Assembly (NCBI GenBank): GCA_000830255.1
Contig: JQIT01000005.1
Location: 186,001 to 250,000, forward strand
Source of the DNA: Sulfuricurvum sp. PC08-66
Lineage (GTDB): Bacteria > Campylobacterota > Campylobacteria > Campylobacterales > Sulfurimonadaceae
Length of the DNA: 64,000 nucleotides
Direction of reading: 5' to 3'
Shown here: piece by piece, positions 27,489-35,692 of the stretch
Numbering within the stretch: the stretch's first letter is position 1
Layout: every line of letters starts with the position of its first letter
Made by a program: the position numbers and the translations under genes
Notes under the pieces: generated by a model
The model's database searches: none
The model's input: only the letters and a program-made list of their open reading frames with translations
What the model was told of the DNA's origin: nothing

Positions 27489-28638
27489 TTTCGATACGCC
27501 TACACATAGAGAAGAGAGCGACGCCGAAAAATATGCCAAACGTCAAAAACTTTTCGGTACTGATGAAGTCTATCCGATGTGGGTGGCAGATATGGAGTTT
27601 CGCACCGCACCTGCCATCATAGAGGCGTTGCAAGCACGCGTCGCACATGGGGTTTTTGGCTACAGCGAGAGCGACGAGGAGCTTGCTCATATCGCCCACT
27701 CATGGTGCCAAAAACGTTACGACATCGATATACCTGCTTCCCATTTTCGTAGCTCCCCTAGCATCATGACCTCTATGAGTGCGGCTATAGAAGCACTCTC
27801 AGTGAAAGGTGAGGGGGTGACGACCATGGTGCCTGTCTATGCGCCCTTCATGGAGAGTGTCACCTCACAGCACCGCACGCTTTATACTGTGGAACTCTCT
27901 CTCATCGATGGGGCGTATCACATTGATTGGGAGGCGTTGGAGCGCGCCTTGGCACAAAGCAAACTATTTTTGCTGTGCAATCCACACAATCCCGTAGGGC
28001 GTGTTTGGCGTATCGAGGAGCTAGCGCGTATGGCGCAACTGTGCGAGACCCATGAGGTGACTATCATCAGCGACGATGCACACGCGGATATTGTGCGCTC
28101 CTCTCATCGATACCTATCGATGGCGACTGTCGCGCCTCTACGTACGGTCACTTTGTGGGGAGTGGGCAAGGGGTTTAATCTCTCAGGATTAGGTGCCACC
28201 CTCTATGCCTCACACAATAGTGCACTCGTGGAGGCTATCGATGAGGTTTTCCATGCGCGTCATGTGGTGCGAGGGACGATGATGGGATTTTTGGCGCTCA
28301 AAACTGCCTATACAGAGGGCTTGGCGTGGCTAGAGGCGGCAAACAGCTACATCGATACCAATATCGCCTACGCTTGCCACACCATCGATACACAGTGCGC
28401 ACCCTTGAAGGCTATCGCACCCGAGGGCACCTATCTGGTATGGATAGATTGTCGAGGATTGGGGCTAAGTGATGCTGCACTCAAAGATTTTTTCGTGCAC
28501 GATGTAGGCATAGGGCTTTCGCAAGGGCGCTTTTTTGGCGCGGGAGGCAGAGGCTTCATGCGTATGAATGTGGCGGTGCCTAGGGCGCAACTGCGAGAGG
28601 TATTGACGCAGTTGTCCAATGCATTGAAAAAAAATTAG
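27481..28638 (+). CDS. ovoB: PLP-dependent C-S lyase, probable OvoB
   Basis: The 385-aa protein is a fold-type I PLP enzyme of the MalY/PatB kind (YPMWVADMEF, NPHNPVGRVW, SDDAHADI, PLP lysine in GVGKGFNLSG). Downstream of ovoA, such an enzyme cleaves 5-histidylcysteine sulfoxide to 4-thiohistidine. The ATG at 27481 overlaps ovoA by 8 bp. A general cystathionine beta-lyase role is the alternative; the neighbourhood favours OvoB. Confidence 0.75.
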   Translation: MFDFDTPTHREESDAEKYAKRQKLFGTDEVYPMWVADMEFRTAPAIIEALQARVAHGVFGYSESDEELAHIAHSWCQKRYDIDIPASHFRSSPSIMTSMSAAIEALSVKGEGVTTMVPVYAPFMESVTSQHRTLYTVELSLIDGAYHIDWEALERALAQSKLFLLCNPHNPVGRVWRIEELARMAQLCETHEVTIISDDAHADIVRSSHRYLSMATVAPLRTVTLWGVGKGFNLSGLGATLYASHNSALVEAIDEVFHARHVVRGTMMGFLALKTAYTEGLAWLEAANSYIDTNIAYACHTIDTQCAPLKAIAPEGTYLVWIDCRGLGLSDAALKDFFVHDVGIGLSQGRFFGAGGRGFMRMNVAVPRAQLREVLTQLSNALKKN

Positions 28639-29162
28639 CTTTTTAGATAAAGCGCCAAGCCCTCTTCGATTTGGGCTAATGCCAAGTTTTTGCCATTCTC
28701 CTCTTCGGGCGCACTCCACCAATACTCAATAATCTCCTGCTCGATAGAGCCAAGCAAATCCATAGGCATATTGGCAAAAATCTCAAAAGAGCTAATCTCC
28801 AAGGGTGCTACGCCTTTGCGTAGCGCTAGGTCACTTGCCAACTCACGTATCGCTTTTTCAACCGCGGTGGGTTCAGGGATGGGCGTGCCATCGGGGTTGG
28901 GTTGGGCGAATTGTCGCGCTTGGTCTATCCATGCCTTGATCTCCTCCTCCAAATAATCATGTCCTTGCGCGCTGTAGCACAAAATTTTGGTGGGTGAGTA
29001 GACGATAGCGTCCTCCTCATCGAGCACATCGCTGGTTTTGGGGATGCCATTGTGCAGGTAGAGTTCGATGCGTTGGCTGTCACGTAGCGTACAAGCGGTC
29101 TCAAAAACATTACGCGCCTCTTTGAGGAGCATTTCACGAATTTTTTCTGTGTTCATTTTCAA
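28635..29162 (-). CDS. Conserved-looking protein, nif-linked, unknown
   Basis: The 175-aa acidic, helical protein (KIREMLLKEARNVFETAC, EKAIRELASDLALRKG) has no recognisable domain. It ends the three-gene minus-strand set that diverges from the nif-type genes at 30085, so nitrogen-fixation linkage is inferred from position only. It overlaps the ovoB end by 4 bp. Confidence 0.6.
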   Translation of the reverse strand: MKMNTEKIREMLLKEARNVFETACTLRDSQRIELYLHNGIPKTSDVLDEEDAIVYSPTKILCYSAQGHDYLEEEIKAWIDQARQFAQPNPDGTPIPEPTAVEKAIRELASDLALRKGVAPLEISSFEIFANMPMDLLGSIEQEIIEYWWSAPEEENGKNLALAQIEEGLALYLKS

Positions 29163-29166
29163 TCCT

Positions 29167-29775
29167 TTAGGTCATGTAGGGAATATCCAACACCGCGTCA
29201 CGATCTTCGGCTTCATAGTCGAAGGTCTCCTGACGTGTGATGGAGGAGAGCGGTTTGAGAAGCACGATACGTTGCAACGGGTGCAGGGCGGCACGTTGGG
29301 CGTAGTCGTGAATCGTATCGAGGTAGTGATTGGTGATGATAGGGTGCCATTGGGTGTGTTGGCTTGCCATTGTGGTGACAAAAGTTTGCACGTTTTCAGG
29401 GCTTGTGTCATCGATACGGGGGAGTTTGCGTACAACATTGCGCACAAATTGTTTGAAAAAGAAGGGCTCCCCCAAGGTCAAAAGCGTCGAGGCGGCATCG
29501 ATATCGGCGTGCGTCTCGCTGTAGCTGTAGGCGTAGCGAAAGTGCTCACACACCCATTCGGTATAGCGTGGATAGTGCTCTAGTACCATCACCAAATCGC
29601 GCAAATCGTTGTCGATGAGGACTTGGAAAAGGCTCGTGGCATTTTTGCTGATGCTTCGCCAATGGGTCTCGTGGGGTTGAAAATTGTCCTTATCGAGGAT
29701 GGGTCGATACTGTGCGATACGTGCGCTATCTTCGAGCAGGCGCGCCTTGCCACGGTAGGCTGGGGCGCTATTCAT
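29167..29775 (-). CDS. Conserved-looking protein, nif-linked, unknown
   Basis: This protein is about 202 aa, starting at ATG 29775 (MNSAPAYRGK), which overlaps the upstream small gene by 8 bp. It is helical and rich in His, Tyr and Arg (ETHWRSISKNATSLFQVLIDNDL). No cysteine or known motif is visible. It is the middle gene of a coupled trio (29995 to 28635). Confidence 0.6.
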   Translation of the reverse strand: MNSAPAYRGKARLLEDSARIAQYRPILDKDNFQPHETHWRSISKNATSLFQVLIDNDLRDLVMVLEHYPRYTEWVCEHFRYAYSYSETHADIDAASTLLTLGEPFFFKQFVRNVVRKLPRIDDTSPENVQTFVTTMASQHTQWHPIITNHYLDTIHDYAQRAALHPLQRIVLLKPLSSITRQETFDYEAEDRDAVLDIPYMT

Positions 29776-29995
29776 GGGCGTTGAATCTGTCCCACAAGGT
29801 CTTGTAATGGGTATCGAGCTTGGAGAGGGTCGCATCGACGAGAATGAGATTTTGGGTCATGGGGAAGTGCGCATTGGGGCGCTCTTCGTACCACGCTTTC
29901 ATCGCATTTTTGAGTGATTCACGCTGACGAAAGCTCTCGATAATCATCGCTTTTATCTGTGCCATTTCGGGGGTGATTACTTCAGATGAGGCCAT
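29768..29995 (-). CDS. Small helical protein, nif-linked, unknown
   Basis: The 75-aa protein (MASSEVITPEMAQIKAMI) is first in a minus-strand trio divergent from the NifU-like gene. The intergenic region holds the GTTCTAGCTAGAAC palindrome. The stop codon lies inside the next gene's start. No family is recognised. Confidence 0.6.
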   Translation of the reverse strand: MASSEVITPEMAQIKAMIIESFRQRESLKNAMKAWYEERPNAHFPMTQNLILVDATLSKLDTHYKTLWDRFNAHE

Positions 29996-30033
29996 AGCTG
30001 ACTCCTAGAATTTTGCCTATGTGTGCACGAAAT

Positions 30034-30047
30034 GTTCTAGCTAGAAC
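30034..30047. promoter_or_regulatory. 14-bp perfect palindrome between divergent genes
   Basis: GTTCTAGCTAGAAC is a perfect dyad in the middle of the 89-bp region between the divergent genes at 29995 and 30085. It is well placed as an operator that controls both directions. No convincing -24/-12 (sigma-54) element was found here. Confidence 0.5.
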
Positions 30048-30084
30048 GTTCCATGCAATAGGGTGAAAAAAAGCAGGAGTTTTT

Positions 30085-30519
30085 ATGCAGCCCCAACCCC
30101 AATCACTCGTCACCCCCGCTCTGGATGCCATCCAACAAGGTCGCGTCAAGGAGGGTTACGCACAACTGCTAGAAGCCGCCTACACAGGCGACAAACAAGC
30201 CCAATCGCTTATCGCTTATGTGAGCAATGCAGCGCTTGCCACCTCACGTAATGAGGCGTTTCATACGCTAGACCCCCTAGAGCAAGAGGCAATAGTGCGT
30301 GCCATCATCGATGAGCATATTGCGCCGCCACTGCTACGTGACGGTGGCGGTGTGACGCTTGTCAACTATATCGCAGGCGAAAATCCCCAAATCTGGTTGC
30401 GCTACTTGGGCGCGTGTGCAGGGTGCCATTTGAGCACCACCTCGACCGCGGACATGATGTTGGGTGAGTTCGAGAAACGCATCGACAAAAATGTCGTACT
30501 TTACCTCTTGCAACTGTGA
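30085..30519 (+). CDS. NifU C-terminal-domain (Nfu-like) Fe-S protein
   Basis: The 144-aa protein has a C-terminal Nfu domain (about 68-144: LLRDGGGVTLVNYI, C111-AG-C114, ADMMLGEFEKRI), which carries a [4Fe-4S] cluster for transfer. A separate N-terminal helical region (1-60) resembles a Sel1/TPR pair. It starts behind CAGGAG and leads the plus-strand nif block, so it probably supplies clusters to nitrogenase maturation. Confidence 0.75.
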   Translation: MQPQPQSLVTPALDAIQQGRVKEGYAQLLEAAYTGDKQAQSLIAYVSNAALATSRNEAFHTLDPLEQEAIVRAIIDEHIAPPLLRDGGGVTLVNYIAGENPQIWLRYLGACAGCHLSTTSTADMMLGEFEKRIDKNVVLYLLQL

Positions 30520-30570
30520 GAATGGAAGTTGCAAATTTCATTTTATAAATCAAAAACATAAGGAAAAAAG

Positions 30571-30963
30571 ATGTCTGTAATGATTACCGATGCGTGTATT
30601 AACTGTGATGCGTGTGCCTCTGAGTGCCCTGTATCTGCGATTTTGAGCGATAGCGATGAGAAAAACCCGTTCGAAGGTGAGCGCTTTTATGTCAAGCCTG
30701 AGACCTGTGTAGAGTGTGTAGGTCACGCAGATAGCCCACGCTGTGCTGATGCATGTCCGACCGAAGGCTCTATCGTGTGGGATATGCCCTACACCGATGA
30801 GTTCAATGACTATTATGTAGCGGGTCACGAAAAAGGTACCTACAAAATCCGTGAGCACAAAACCAAAGGGATGATGTTCCCTGCGGTCAAAAGCATGGAG
30901 TTCATGGCTGAAATCGGCATGGACGCACGCAAAAGCCACGCCAACGTCGCTGGCTCGTTCTAG
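30571..30963 (+). CDS. FdxN-like 2[4Fe-4S] ferredoxin (copy 1)
   Basis: The 130-aa ferredoxin has CINCDACASECP and then CVECVGHADSPRCADACP. The 8-residue insert in the second motif is typical of nif-linked FdxN ferredoxins. A conserved GSIVWDMPYT follows, then a basic tail. It is one of three tandem paralogues that share WDMP(Y/F)T. It likely donates electrons to NifB or another nif step. Confidence 0.82.
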   Translation: MSVMITDACINCDACASECPVSAILSDSDEKNPFEGERFYVKPETCVECVGHADSPRCADACPTEGSIVWDMPYTDEFNDYYVAGHEKGTYKIREHKTKGMMFPAVKSMEFMAEIGMDARKSHANVAGSF

Positions 30964-30972
30964 GAGTTTGGG

Positions 30973-31350
30973 GTGCATGTAGCGTTTGCGTCCAAAGAGG
31001 GCAAGCTTATCGATGACCACTTTGGATGGGCAAAACAGTTTTATCTCTACGCTGTCGATGCGAACTCTGCATCGCTCGTAGAGGTGGTCGATAGCTCCAA
31101 TGCTCCTGAAGCGGAGGCTGAAAAATTGGCCTACAAAATTGCCTGTCTGAAAAACGCTGACATCGTCTACACCACCCAAATAGGTCCCACCGCCTCCAAA
31201 ATGGTGCAAGCAGGCGGCATTCACCCTGTGCGTGTTGCCGAAAATGAGCCTATTGAAACTGCCATCGCGCAGTTGCAAGGGATGTTGTCCGACAATCCTC
31301 CCTTGTGGCTCTTGCGTATTGCGCACAAATCCCAAGCAAGGAGCCAATAA
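30973..31350 (+). CDS. nifX: NifX-type FeMo-cofactor-binding protein
   Basis: The 125-aa protein has the NifX/NifB-C/VnfX fold (HVAFASKEGKLIDDHFGWAKQFYLY, then NADIVYTTQIGPTASKMVQAGGIHPV). The conserved DDHFG motif binds the cofactor precursor. It starts at GTG 30973, 9 bp after the first ferredoxin, and shares one base with the second ferredoxin. Confidence 0.82.
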   Translation: MHVAFASKEGKLIDDHFGWAKQFYLYAVDANSASLVEVVDSSNAPEAEAEKLAYKIACLKNADIVYTTQIGPTASKMVQAGGIHPVRVAENEPIETAIAQLQGMLSDNPPLWLLRIAHKSQARSQ

Positions 31351-31739
31351 TGGCTGTAATGATTACCCAGAGTTGTATCAATTGTAATGCTTGTATCGAT
31401 GAGTGTCCCGCGACCGCTATCGAGAGTGTGGATACTTCACCACGCACCGATTGGGAGTATACCTATGTACGCCCCGAGAAGTGTATCGAGTGTGTCGATG
31501 GTGCTGTGCCCAAGTGTGCAGATGCTTGTCCTACAGAGGGGTGTATCGTCTGGGATATGCCCTATACCGCAGAGCATGAGGAGTATTTTGTAGGCAACAG
31601 CGCTTATGTGATACGCGAAACGAAGAAAAAGGGTCTCATGACCCCCACTGTATCGCCTCAACCGTGGCGCGAAGCCATCGATATGACGGCGCGCAGTGCG
31701 CATGTGAGCGTAGGTGAGACGCTCAAACTCTACAACTAA
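31350..31739 (+). CDS. FdxN-like 2[4Fe-4S] ferredoxin (copy 2)
   Basis: The 129-aa ferredoxin has CINCNACIDECP and CIECVDGAVPKCADACP (7-residue insert), then GCIVWDMPYT. The ATG at 31350 shares its first base with the nifX stop codon. It is closest in layout to the other two copies, but its insert is shorter. Confidence 0.82.
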   Translation: MAVMITQSCINCNACIDECPATAIESVDTSPRTDWEYTYVRPEKCIECVDGAVPKCADACPTEGCIVWDMPYTAEHEEYFVGNSAYVIRETKKKGLMTPTVSPQPWREAIDMTARSAHVSVGETLKLYN

Positions 31740-31751
31740 GAGGAGAAAAAA

Positions 31752-32147
31752 ATGGCTGTAATTATCAATGATACCTGTATCACGTGTGATGCGTGTCTGC
31801 AACAATGCCCCGTCAATGCTATCGTCGATGACATGCACAATCCTCTAGGGCATAGCCGCTACTATGTGCAACCTGAAAAGTGTATCGAGTGCGTGGGAGC
31901 TTTTGATGACCCGCAATGTGCCGCAATTTGTCCTAGCATCGGATGTATTACGTGGGATATGCCCTTCACGGCGCAGTATGATGCGCATTTCCTCGATAGC
32001 GATACCTATGCATTGGGTACCACCAAAGAGGGCACGCCCAAATCACCCACCTATCGAGAGCAAAAATACCGCGAAGATATTGCGCTTTCTAAGCGTGGCG
32101 TAGGACATGAAGTCCAAGAAGAGCCTACCCAAAACGAAGCGGGGTGA
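31752..32147 (+). CDS. FdxN-like 2[4Fe-4S] ferredoxin (copy 3)
   Basis: The 131-aa ferredoxin has CITCDACLQQCP and CIECVGAFDDPQCAAICP, followed by GCITWDMPFT. AGGAG lies 8 bp before the ATG. The C-terminus (KRGVGHEVQEEP) differs from the other copies. It is followed after 3 bp by a small gene. Confidence 0.82.
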   Translation: MAVIINDTCITCDACLQQCPVNAIVDDMHNPLGHSRYYVQPEKCIECVGAFDDPQCAAICPSIGCITWDMPFTAQYDAHFLDSDTYALGTTKEGTPKSPTYREQKYREDIALSKRGVGHEVQEEPTQNEAG

Positions 32148-32150
32148 ATT

Positions 32151-32489
32151 TTGGCGTACGATTTGACCCGTTTGGGCGCGATAGCACTTAGTCTCGATGA
32201 GATGCAAAAAGATTGCGCCATCACCTTGGCACTCAAAATCGTCGATGACAGTTGCAAGATGGACGATTATGAGCGTGCAGTTTTTATGGCACTTTTTGAC
32301 CTTATCCCTTTTGGGCGTAGTGACTTTTTTGAGTCGACAGTCCATGATGTCATCGCCCAAGGACGCGCAAATCCTACCGCTCAGCTCTTTGGGACGATAA
32401 AAAATCTGCGTGAATCTGCTATGCGCTATCTCACCCAAGAGCGTATGAAAGCCTACAAAGCTTACGTACGTGCCAAGTTAGAGGTGTAG
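32151..32489 (+). CDS. Small helical protein, nif-linked, unknown
   Basis: The 112-aa protein probably starts at TTG 32151 (AYDLTRLGAIALS). It is helical and has one cysteine pair-like segment (KDCAITLALKIVDDSCK). It ends the ferredoxin operon and overlaps the GNAT gene on the other strand by 28 bp. No family is recognised. Confidence 0.55.
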   Translation: MAYDLTRLGAIALSLDEMQKDCAITLALKIVDDSCKMDDYERAVFMALFDLIPFGRSDFFESTVHDVIAQGRANPTAQLFGTIKNLRESAMRYLTQERMKAYKAYVRAKLEV

Positions 32490-33097
32490 GTCTCCTCGAC
32501 ACTCTCCAGACGAAATCCCAATCCCATTTTGGTCACATCTGCGTCAAACTGTGCTTGTTGGCTCAAGGTGCGTGAGACTAAGTTGGCGTGTGTTTTAGCA
32601 TAGATTTTGGCGTGCGAAGTGCCCATAAGTTCCTCTGAGGTGTGCGTATCGATAAGCATCTCGATTTGTGAGAGCGCTACCAAGGGCAAATCGCAGTGAA
32701 AATCGCCTGCGCTTGTCACTCCCCAATAGATAAATCCTAGCCCTGAATAAAAATCAAGTGAATCACTCACGCTAGCAAAGCTGATACGTCGCGTATGCGC
32801 CAAAATCGCCTCGTCCATCACCTCTCCTAAGAGTATTTTGGCGTAGCCGTGGCGTTGAGAGATGAGCGGCGTGAAGAGATTGTGAATCGTGAGATAGTCG
32901 CCATAGCGGTCTGTTTTGGCGAAGATGTAGCAGACGATTGCTCCCGCATCATCGACCAGTGCACTGCACCCACTGCTCCAGCTGTAGTGTCTGTCCCACC
33001 ACGCCAAGGCTTGGCTAGCGAAGCGTATCGAGGGGGCATCGATGATGAGCGCGGTCGCATCGATGTAGGCTTGGCGGGAGAGAGGGATGGTGGTCAT
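32462..33097 (-). CDS. GNAT-type acetyltransferase
   Basis: The protein is about 211 aa, started at ATG 33097 (MTTIPLSRQ), which overlaps the histidine kinase stop by 4 bp. A GNAT core is visible (GAIVCYIFAKTD, HNLFTPLISQRHGYAKILLGEVMDEA, then SLDFYSGLGFIYWG). The C-terminal 70 residues are extra. Coupling to a two-component system suggests that it is part of the same response. Confidence 0.68.
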   Translation of the reverse strand: MTTIPLSRQAYIDATALIIDAPSIRFASQALAWWDRHYSWSSGCSALVDDAGAIVCYIFAKTDRYGDYLTIHNLFTPLISQRHGYAKILLGEVMDEAILAHTRRISFASVSDSLDFYSGLGFIYWGVTSAGDFHCDLPLVALSQIEMLIDTHTSEELMGTSHAKIYAKTHANLVSRTLSQQAQFDADVTKMGLGFRLESVEETYTSNLART

Positions 33098-34320
33098 GCG
33101 AGCACTTGGAAGGTGTAGCAAAAGGTATTGCTACCGTTTTGGGAGCCGACGCGAATATCGATGGCATATTTTTGAGCGATGCCTTGCACGATATCCAGAC
33201 CCAATCCTAGACCTCTTTGCGCCTCTTGTTCGCGGTAAAAGCGTCGAAAAATTGCTTGGGTATCGGCGATGTGAGGACCGTGTGAGGTGACGCAGAGTTG
33301 GCTGTTTTGGAGTGTCACCTCGATGGTAGAGTGTTCGTAGGCGTATTTGATAGCATTGGAGAGGTTGTTGTCGATGAGGCGTTCTGCTTCGATAGCGTTC
33401 ATCATGACACGACAGGTTTGGACACGTTTGAGGGTAAGGCGTTTGTTTTCACTCTGGGCAATCGAGGTGAAAAAAACGATGCGCTCTTCGAGAAGCTGTG
33501 CAATATCGAGAGGTGTGGGTTGGTAGTTGGTTTGGTCGTGCGAAATAGTGTAGGAGAGATCCTCGTAGGAGTTGTTGAGGAAGTGAATCGCGGCATGGAT
33601 TTGCTCGATGAAGGGGCGCGCTTTTGGCTCATGTATCACCATCTCGATAAGCTCTGTATTAGTCATGATGACGCTCAAGGGGGTGCGGATTTGGTGGACG
33701 GTATCGGCGATGAAATCTTTGTTTTGTTGGGCGAGGTGCTTGACGCGCGCTAGGCTTTGGGCGAGCTCTTGGTTCATATGGGTGAGTTGCTTGGCATCGT
33801 TATCGAGGTGTTTGGCGATAATACTTGCGATGAAACTAATAAGCAGTGCACTACTCATATAGGTGGCATTGTGACCATAAAACGCTGTCCCCTCATAGAG
33901 GTGCAAAAAGCCAAAAAAGAGGAGCACTAGAGCGCTCCACACCGCACCTGCACGCAGACCCAAGAGAAAAAAGGCGACCAAAATCAGCGCATAGAACCAC
34001 ACCAACGCTTGGGGGTCTTCCCACAAGGTGAGCGCCATAAATGCCAAACTGACGAAATTGACCCCCAGCGCGAGATGCCCAATGAGGAGAAAATAGCTAC
34101 GCTTTTGGCGTAACATCCACAAGAGCAATCCATGCGCACCTGCCGTGGCATAAAGCCGCGCCGTTTGTCCTAGTAGCGTCGTATCGATATGTGAAAAAAG
34201 GGCATAGACGAGATTGTAAACCAATCCCACCGCCAAGAGTGTATTGAGCAAAATATAGCGTGAACGCGCATCGTGTGGGAGGCTAAAGCCACTGTGCAGG
34301 AGATTAGCTAACATCGACAT
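33094..34320 (-). CDS. Membrane sensor histidine kinase
   Basis: The 408-aa kinase has about six N-terminal membrane helices (residues 25-180), a HisKA H-box HQIRTPLS, N-box IDNNLSNAIKYAY and G-box GLGLGLDIV. The input is an integral membrane domain, not a periplasmic loop. It starts 13 bp inside the end of the response regulator and is its partner. Confidence 0.87.
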   Translation of the reverse strand: MSMLANLLHSGFSLPHDARSRYILLNTLLAVGLVYNLVYALFSHIDTTLLGQTARLYATAGAHGLLLWMLRQKRSYFLLIGHLALGVNFVSLAFMALTLWEDPQALVWFYALILVAFFLLGLRAGAVWSALVLLFFGFLHLYEGTAFYGHNATYMSSALLISFIASIIAKHLDNDAKQLTHMNQELAQSLARVKHLAQQNKDFIADTVHQIRTPLSVIMTNTELIEMVIHEPKARPFIEQIHAAIHFLNNSYEDLSYTISHDQTNYQPTPLDIAQLLEERIVFFTSIAQSENKRLTLKRVQTCRVMMNAIEAERLIDNNLSNAIKYAYEHSTIEVTLQNSQLCVTSHGPHIADTQAIFRRFYREQEAQRGLGLGLDIVQGIAQKYAIDIRVGSQNGSNTFCYTFQVLA

Positions 34321-34961
34321 ACCAGTTTGTAGCCGTTTCCATGCACGGTCTCAATGGCATCACTGGTGAGGTGTTCGCGCAGTTGGTTGACCAATTGGCG
34401 CACGGGATAGGCGTCACGAATCTCATCCTCCCACACATAGCTCTCGATGGTACTTGTAGAGACGAGTCGATTGGCATTGGCGCACAAGAGTGACAAGAGT
34501 CGTAGCTCTTTGGGACGAAGTGCGATGGGTGTGCCCTCGTGTGTGAGGGTGCGGGTCTGGGGGTCAAAGGCAAGCGTAGGGGTGATAGCAATCGTTTTGG
34601 GTTGCGGTGGCAAGAGGCGTTCGATGCGAATTTGTAGCTCTTTGAGGTTAAAAGGCTTTTTGATATATTCGCTGCATCCACGGGTGTAGGCTTTTTCGAG
34701 GGTGGCGATTTCCAGCGAAGCAGTGAGCATGATAATAGGCGCACTTGGATAGAAGCTACGCACTCTATCGATGAGGTCAAGTCCATCGATATGAGGCAAA
34801 TTTACATCGAGCAGATAGAGGTCGTAGGGCTGAAGCAGTATCAAATCGAAGGCCTTTTCGCCGTCAGAGGCGGTGGCCACTTCGTAGCCCAAAAGCGACA
34901 AAAATGTCGCGATAGATTTTTGTAGTCGAATGTCGTCTTCGACCAAGAGCGCTTTGCGCAT
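34308..34961 (-). CDS. OmpR-family response regulator
   Basis: The 217-aa regulator (start ATG 34961, MRKALLVEDD) has a receiver with the phosphorylated Asp in LYLLDVNLP and a winged helix with LRPKELRLLSLL and VHGNGYKLV. It precedes the kinase on the minus strand. GACA direct repeats 11 bp apart just downstream of its -10 suggest autoregulation. Confidence 0.88.
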   Translation of the reverse strand: MRKALLVEDDIRLQKSIATFLSLLGYEVATASDGEKAFDLILLQPYDLYLLDVNLPHIDGLDLIDRVRSFYPSAPIIMLTASLEIATLEKAYTRGCSEYIKKPFNLKELQIRIERLLPPQPKTIAITPTLAFDPQTRTLTHEGTPIALRPKELRLLSLLCANANRLVSTSTIESYVWEDEIRDAYPVRQLVNQLREHLTSDAIETVHGNGYKLVCRC

Positions 34962-35001
34962 ATAATGCTCCTTATTTTTGAGACGTACTCTAACGAGCAA
35001 A

Positions 35002-35024
35002 TGTCAAAAAAGTGTCGCATTATA
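35002..35024 (-). promoter_or_regulatory. Promoter and direct repeat before the response regulator
   Basis: On the minus strand a perfect TATAAT (35024-35019) is followed directly by GACA and GACA in register, 11 bp apart (CGACACTTTTTTGACA). Repeats of one helical turn placed over the start region fit negative autoregulation by the OmpR-type regulator. Confidence 0.45.
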
Positions 35025-35034
35025 CCTTGGCTAA

Positions 35035-35601
35035 TTAAACTGCACCAAAAAGCACACGTTTTTTAGAGCTGTTTTGGAGTGCTTTGGCTTCCTCATAGGT
35101 CACATCTTTGATTCTAAGCTTTGTTGTTTTTAGTTCATCGAAGACCGCATCGATTTTCTCTTCGGCACTCATCTTTTTGAGCGTACCTTTGTCCAGATCT
35201 GCATGCTCGATAAGCTCATTCCAGACAGAGCTCTCATCGAGGCTAAAGGCATTGAAAGTCAATCCCTCGTAGACGAATTTACCATCTTTGTCAAAATCGG
35301 TGACGAAAAGGAGATAGAGTCCATCGGGAGAGAGGACGCTTTTGTACTGCGCGACGAACTCTTCAAAAAAGTCAAACGTGCTAAGTTCGCACGCCAAAAA
35401 GTCCATCTTTTCACCTTTGGAGACGGTGACTACTTGGGTTGCGGTCGCTTTTGGGGGGAGCTGTTTGTCAGCGGACATTACTTTGCCAGGGGTGATGATG
35501 AGCGTACCACGGTATGCGTAGGCATATTTTTCGGTTTTACCGTTGAAGGTAGCCTGCCATTGGAGATTGTTGGAGTAGATGTAGTCTTGGAGGGTTGCCA
35601 T
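35035..35601 (-). CDS. Hypothetical protein
   Basis: The 188-aa protein (MATLQDYIYSNNLQWQATFNG) has mixed alpha/beta composition and no signal peptide. Its C-terminal half is charged (LKKMSAEEKIDAVFDELK). It stands alone on the minus strand. I do not recognise a family; position between nif blocks is the only clue. Confidence 0.55.
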   Translation of the reverse strand: MATLQDYIYSNNLQWQATFNGKTEKYAYAYRGTLIITPGKVMSADKQLPPKATATQVVTVSKGEKMDFLACELSTFDFFEEFVAQYKSVLSPDGLYLLFVTDFDKDGKFVYEGLTFNAFSLDESSVWNELIEHADLDKGTLKKMSAEEKIDAVFDELKTTKLRIKDVTYEEAKALQNSSKKRVLFGAV

Positions 35602-35692
35602 TGTAGGTTCCTTGGAGGGTATTGTCGTTCACCCTCCCCAATGCAATAAGGGTTCTAGGGATTATTGCCTGCTACTAGAATCTTTTTCATTT

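Noticed and set aside
30550-31347. 265-codon minus-strand frame under the ferredoxin and nifX genes
   Set aside because: It is the shadow of clear plus-strand genes with cysteine motifs; the protein shows no family features.
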